DNA of 64,000 bases, from assembly GCA_021234155.1 (NCBI GenBank), contig JAJEKV010000063.1:776947-840946 (forward strand), given 5' to 3'. Shown here one piece after another: positions 61,069 through 64,000 of this stretch. Every line of letters starts with the position of its first letter. The first letter of the stretch is position 1. The notes beneath the pieces were generated by a model, which saw nothing but the letters and a program-made list of their open reading frames with translations, was not told the DNA's origin and made no database searches. A program made the position numbers and the translations under genes. The DNA is from Isoetes taiwanensis. Taxonomy: Eukaryota; Streptophyta; Lycopodiopsida; Isoetales; Isoetaceae.

Positions 61069-61251
61069 AGTACCTGCTAGTAGGAAATATCTTGCCATTA
61101 TTTCTTTTGACTTGAATCATAAACATCACAAGCATTTCGCCCAGCTCGGGGAATGGAATGTCTTCAATAGGAACGAAAGCATCCATCTTCCTGAACTCTC
61201 TCCAGGCATTAAATTTCTTTATAGCCCAATTGGTTACCTTTGAAGAACCAT
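59754..61251 (-). pseudogene. DUF3504/Crypton-type tyrosine recombinase, multi-exon, broken
   Basis: Exons, minus strand: 61,251-61,074; 60,996-60,731; 60,635-60,316; 60,242-60,047; 59,972-59,754, with GT-AG introns of 73-95 nt. The first three join in phase. Visible in order: VTNWAIKKFNAWREF and IPFPELGEMLVMFMIQVK (N-terminal helical part), FNILHHPLFARACKVF, FGIRGHAEL (first catalytic Arg), MYRKRVSKNW (Lys), WY..KVPMGVNKIR, then TGHRNVNSYKKYD (His and nucleophile Tyr). This is the layout of DUF3504 proteins, derived from Crypton-type tyrosine recombinases that cut and join DNA. It is broken: a TAG follows WY in exon 4, a frameshift removes the region of the second Arg (exon 4 length is off by one), and exon 5 has further stops. 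Possible 5' exons up to 61,560 could not be joined in phase. A worn domesticated gene is the alternative to a transposon relic. Confidence 0.6.
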
Positions 61252-62092
61252 CTGTTCAGGGAAAAAGACATATTCTCCATTTCTTTACCTCTAGAAACCA
61301 CCACATTAAACAGACAAATATTAGAAAACCTAACCAGGAAAAGAAGCCACAAAAGACCTGCTATTGCAACCTGCAGACAAGAAAAAAATGTTAGCATCAA
61401 ACTCGTCAAACATATTAGCAACAACCTTAAAAACTAGAACTTAAAACTAACCTTAAAATCTTGAGCAATCGCAGAACTTGATCTTTTATGAAAATAACTC
61501 TCCACTTGCTGCATGCATGCAACTGGAAATACCTTAAGAAATATCTCACACTGAACCAGCATGCTTACACCTTACATTTACTGTGTTAACCTTCTTAACA
61601 CTGATCTCCACTAACATCAACAAACAAATGTCGCGACGCACTCAAGATTATCAAACAACAACCGACAGCCACTAAATCTCGACTCACAGCCACTAAATCT
61701 CGACACAAAGCCACTAAATGCCGACTAACAGCACCCAAGAACTCGATTATCTCGAGCAAAAGACCTCAAACACAAGATATCTCGACCAAACACCTGTAAA
61801 CACAACAAAAAAAACCCTGTAAGAAAGAAATAAAAGAAAAATCAGAAAAACTTGACAAAAACTCAACAAACATGAACAAACAAGACGTCTTCTTGAAGCT
61901 CGCCTTCTAGCGCCTACGAAAACAATGCTCAATCCAAAAATGAAGCTCCCAATCGAGCTGGCGCCGCAAAAAACTAGCTCGGGGGAGCTCTGCCGGAATG
62001 GAACTCGTCAGCAAAAAAAGGCCAGTGCAATCATCTCGAATTATCATTTATACCCCTGCTGACATGGCAGGGTTGGCCACGTCAGAACAATA
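61252..62092 (-). other. Upstream part and flank of the recombinase gene
   Basis: May hold further 5' exons: a minus-strand frame with QQVESYFHKRSSSAIAQDFK near 61,460-61,515 ends at a GT, but no joining in phase to 61,251 was found. The rest shows no gene. ACAGCCACTAAATCTCGACT-type words repeat near 61,665-61,725. Confidence 0.3.
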
Positions 62093-62166
62093 CACGCCAC
62101 CTGGCGGTTTCCAGCTGGAAATCCGCATGCGGCGCCGCTGCTCATGGCTGCCCGCCAGGTGGCGTG
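62093..62166. repeat. GC-rich inverted repeat (15-bp perfect arms)
   Basis: CACGCCACCTGGCGG (62,093-62,107) and its exact reverse complement (62,152-62,166) enclose 44 bases that include GCATGCGGCGCCGC. It is far more GC-rich than its surroundings. Confidence 0.8.
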
Positions 62167-62169
62167 CAT

Positions 62170-63220
62170 TACCCCCTACTTAAAACTTTGCTTGTAAAGG
62201 TTTACTCAAACGTTTGAAGCAATGATCCCATATGTGTTTCTATGACAAGAGAACAACAATCAATATAGAGAGGATACACTATCTTCCAAATATACATTAT
62301 TAATCAATTCAAACAAGATCCAATATACATGATTTGTTCAAACAAATCACAACTAACAAAATAAAAATAGGCCGACCTTTTCCTTGACGTGCATTTTCGT
62401 GGTACCACATGGCACCATGCTATACTGCGGAATGGAAGCCGCCTCGACCCATTCTGCGTGACTGGCAATGCAAAATTTTTTTTTTTTTTGAGGGTTTTGT
62501 TTTGAGGTTAGGGTCCTTCGAGCTCCACACAACTGCCAATACTTCGAGCTCTTTGCCTGTATATCAGCTCAAACTCTAGAAGGTCGCAGGGTAGCGGATT
62601 GCAGGTAGCAGATTGCTCCGAGTTTCTTTGCCAGATTTGTTCAAAAGATGACGAGTTTTTGCAAGAACTGGTAGAACCTTGTCAGTCTGGTAAAAATGCT
62701 CCCCTAATCTGGTAAGAATCCTGTAAATTTGTTAGATCTATAAAAATGCCTCCTCTATTTTGACTTTCTAGGGAATGGAAGCTGGGACTCCAATCTCGAT
62801 TTGCAGGTGTAGTCCCGCGACGGAATTTCAGAAATGGATGACCAAACTCTATTCCTTATACATCAAGTTGTGATTCAATTTCTCATGATTAATTAAGAAA
62901 AATAGCATGCATGATTGTCAAAAAAGAAGAGGAGCAATAACAACAAATGTATGGCACACCAGTATGAATAGTTTGGGGCAAATTTATTACAATAGATCTA
63001 TATGCTTCATTTAACTTGTTGGCAAAAAGATAAGTGGCCCGATGGAAGCCACAAAGTTAGGATTGACACGAGCACTGCTATAATTGCCTTTGTGTTCCAT
63101 GCTAAGCCCATCTTTGCCTAGGAAGCTGGGAACCATGATCGACTTTCAATCACCTTCTACCGAGGATGACGACATTGATTCCATCAACTAATTGTCGTTG
63201 CTTTCACCATAGAAATTGTG
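62170..63220. other. No gene recognised
   Basis: AT-rich non-coding sequence with a T run near 62,478-62,490. Confidence 0.3.
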
Positions 63221-64000
63221 ACTAAGTAGCCTGCGGTCGAATCCTTCTCACTAGATGATGAGTTTTGTAACTTAGCAGTTCCAAATGCTTTGGCAGCTTG
63301 TTCTTTTGGAGCAGCTCATCACTTCCAATTCTGCATTGGAAACTGAAGCCGATCTCTTCACCTTGGAAAATGAATCCCATCGATCCGAGTCCTCGGATCG
63401 AAATTCTAGAGGGGGCGAGCATGCATGTCTTGCATGCATGCATGCAGTGCATGCCTTCTCTGGTTGGGAGATCGCTATATTAGGCGAGGTTCTTCATCAG
63501 CAGTACCTTATTCTCTATTCTTTGAAACCATGCAGAGGAGGGGCTTCTCCCTGCTTGGATTGATCAATTTAGCGTTTCTTTCATGTTGTGGCATGTCCTT
63601 TCTCGGCCTTGCCTCTTTTTTAGCCATAATCTTTTGACCTTCGTCCTCGATCCCATTTTGATAAGGAAGTTCTCTTCTGTTCGGGAGGTTTTTGTCATTT
63701 TCATGCGAGCCCCATTCTAGAATCCCATCGATCCGAGCCCTCAGATCGAAATTCTAGAGGGGGCGAGCATGCATGTCTTGCATGTATGCATGCAGTGCAT
63801 GCCTTCTCTGGTTGGGAGATCGCTATATTAGGCGAGGTTTTTCATCAACGTCTCATTGGCGCTTCCTCTTCTCTCTCAGCAGTATCTTATTCTCTATTCT
63901 TTGAAACCCACCCTCCTCCCTTAATTGTTTAATGTATTTGTCGCCTGGCACGCGTGATGAGCCCCTCTATTTGAAGAGGTTTTTGTTTTGTTATCGCATG
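63220..64000 (+). repeat. GCATGC/palindrome repeat family, plus orientation
   Basis: Two ~348-bp units. Each has a palindrome (63,380-63,401, perfect with 10-bp arms; 63,728-63,749, one mismatch), then AAATTCTAGAGGGGGCGAGC, a GCATGC-rich run and GGGAGATCGCTATATTAGG. A CTTATTCTCTATTCTTTGAA tail follows. Reverse complement of the 44,280-45,340 family. It continues past the window end. Open frames here are on repeat DNA. Confidence 0.75.

Noticed and set aside
63380-63410. Helitron 3' end (hairpin then CTAG)
   Set aside because: The repeat continues unchanged beyond CTAG in both units, and the 45 kb relatives lack CTRR in place.

Overview
The window is nuclear DNA from a land plant. The evidence is spliceosomal introns, a four-TM RING-CH ubiquitin ligase of a plant type, a B3 transcription factor, a PPR (PLS-type) relic, and dense Ty3/gypsy, LINE, SINE, Mutator-like and MITE sequence. 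I cannot name the species. Base use is AT-rich and the repeat load suggests a large genome. No prokaryotic, CRISPR, rRNA or intact tRNA features were seen.

Layout. Positions 1-43,105 are two head-to-tail copies of one ~21.5 kb unit plus the first ~105 bases of a third (copy 1: 1-21,531; copy 2: 21,532-43,000; stub: 43,001-43,105). In order the unit holds: the endonuclease part of a LINE (minus), a Ty3/gypsy 3' end with LTR-like sequence, a TIR/MITE fragment, a PPR pseudogene (minus), a single-exon B3 gene with a TATA box and a triplicated 3' tail, tRNA-derived SINEs, a 445-bp tandem repeat, a ~1.3 kb TIR element containing a TTCTAGAA minisatellite, a CACATG minisatellite, and the LINE reverse transcriptase, which is interrupted by a Mutator-like element with a 9-bp target duplication. 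The B3 gene is open in copy 2 (452 aa) and broken in copy 1.

The copies differ mainly by small changes at CAG/CTG/CCG-type sites. One continuous stretch of about one period (~17.5-38.8 kb) looks clean, while the flanking parts look degraded. That pattern suggests sequencing or polishing error at methylated CHG sites. It leaves open whether the duplication is real or an assembly product.

From 43,105 on the sequence is single copy. A lone terminal exon encodes a Gly-Arg-rich (GAR1-like) C-terminus. It is followed by short tandem repeats, a repeat family with GCATGC motifs and palindromes (44.3-45.3 kb, present inverted at 63.2-64.0 kb), a hairpin cluster, a small transposase-like fragment, a decayed Ty3/gypsy element (48.8-53.0 kb), and an inverted-repeat cluster (54.1-55.1 kb).

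The best gene is an eight-exon RING-CH E3 ligase (55,640-58,308, minus), whose exon phases close exactly to 459 codons plus stop. Beyond it lies a multi-exon, broken tyrosine-recombinase gene of the DUF3504/Crypton type (59,754-61,251, minus), the most unusual protein in the window.
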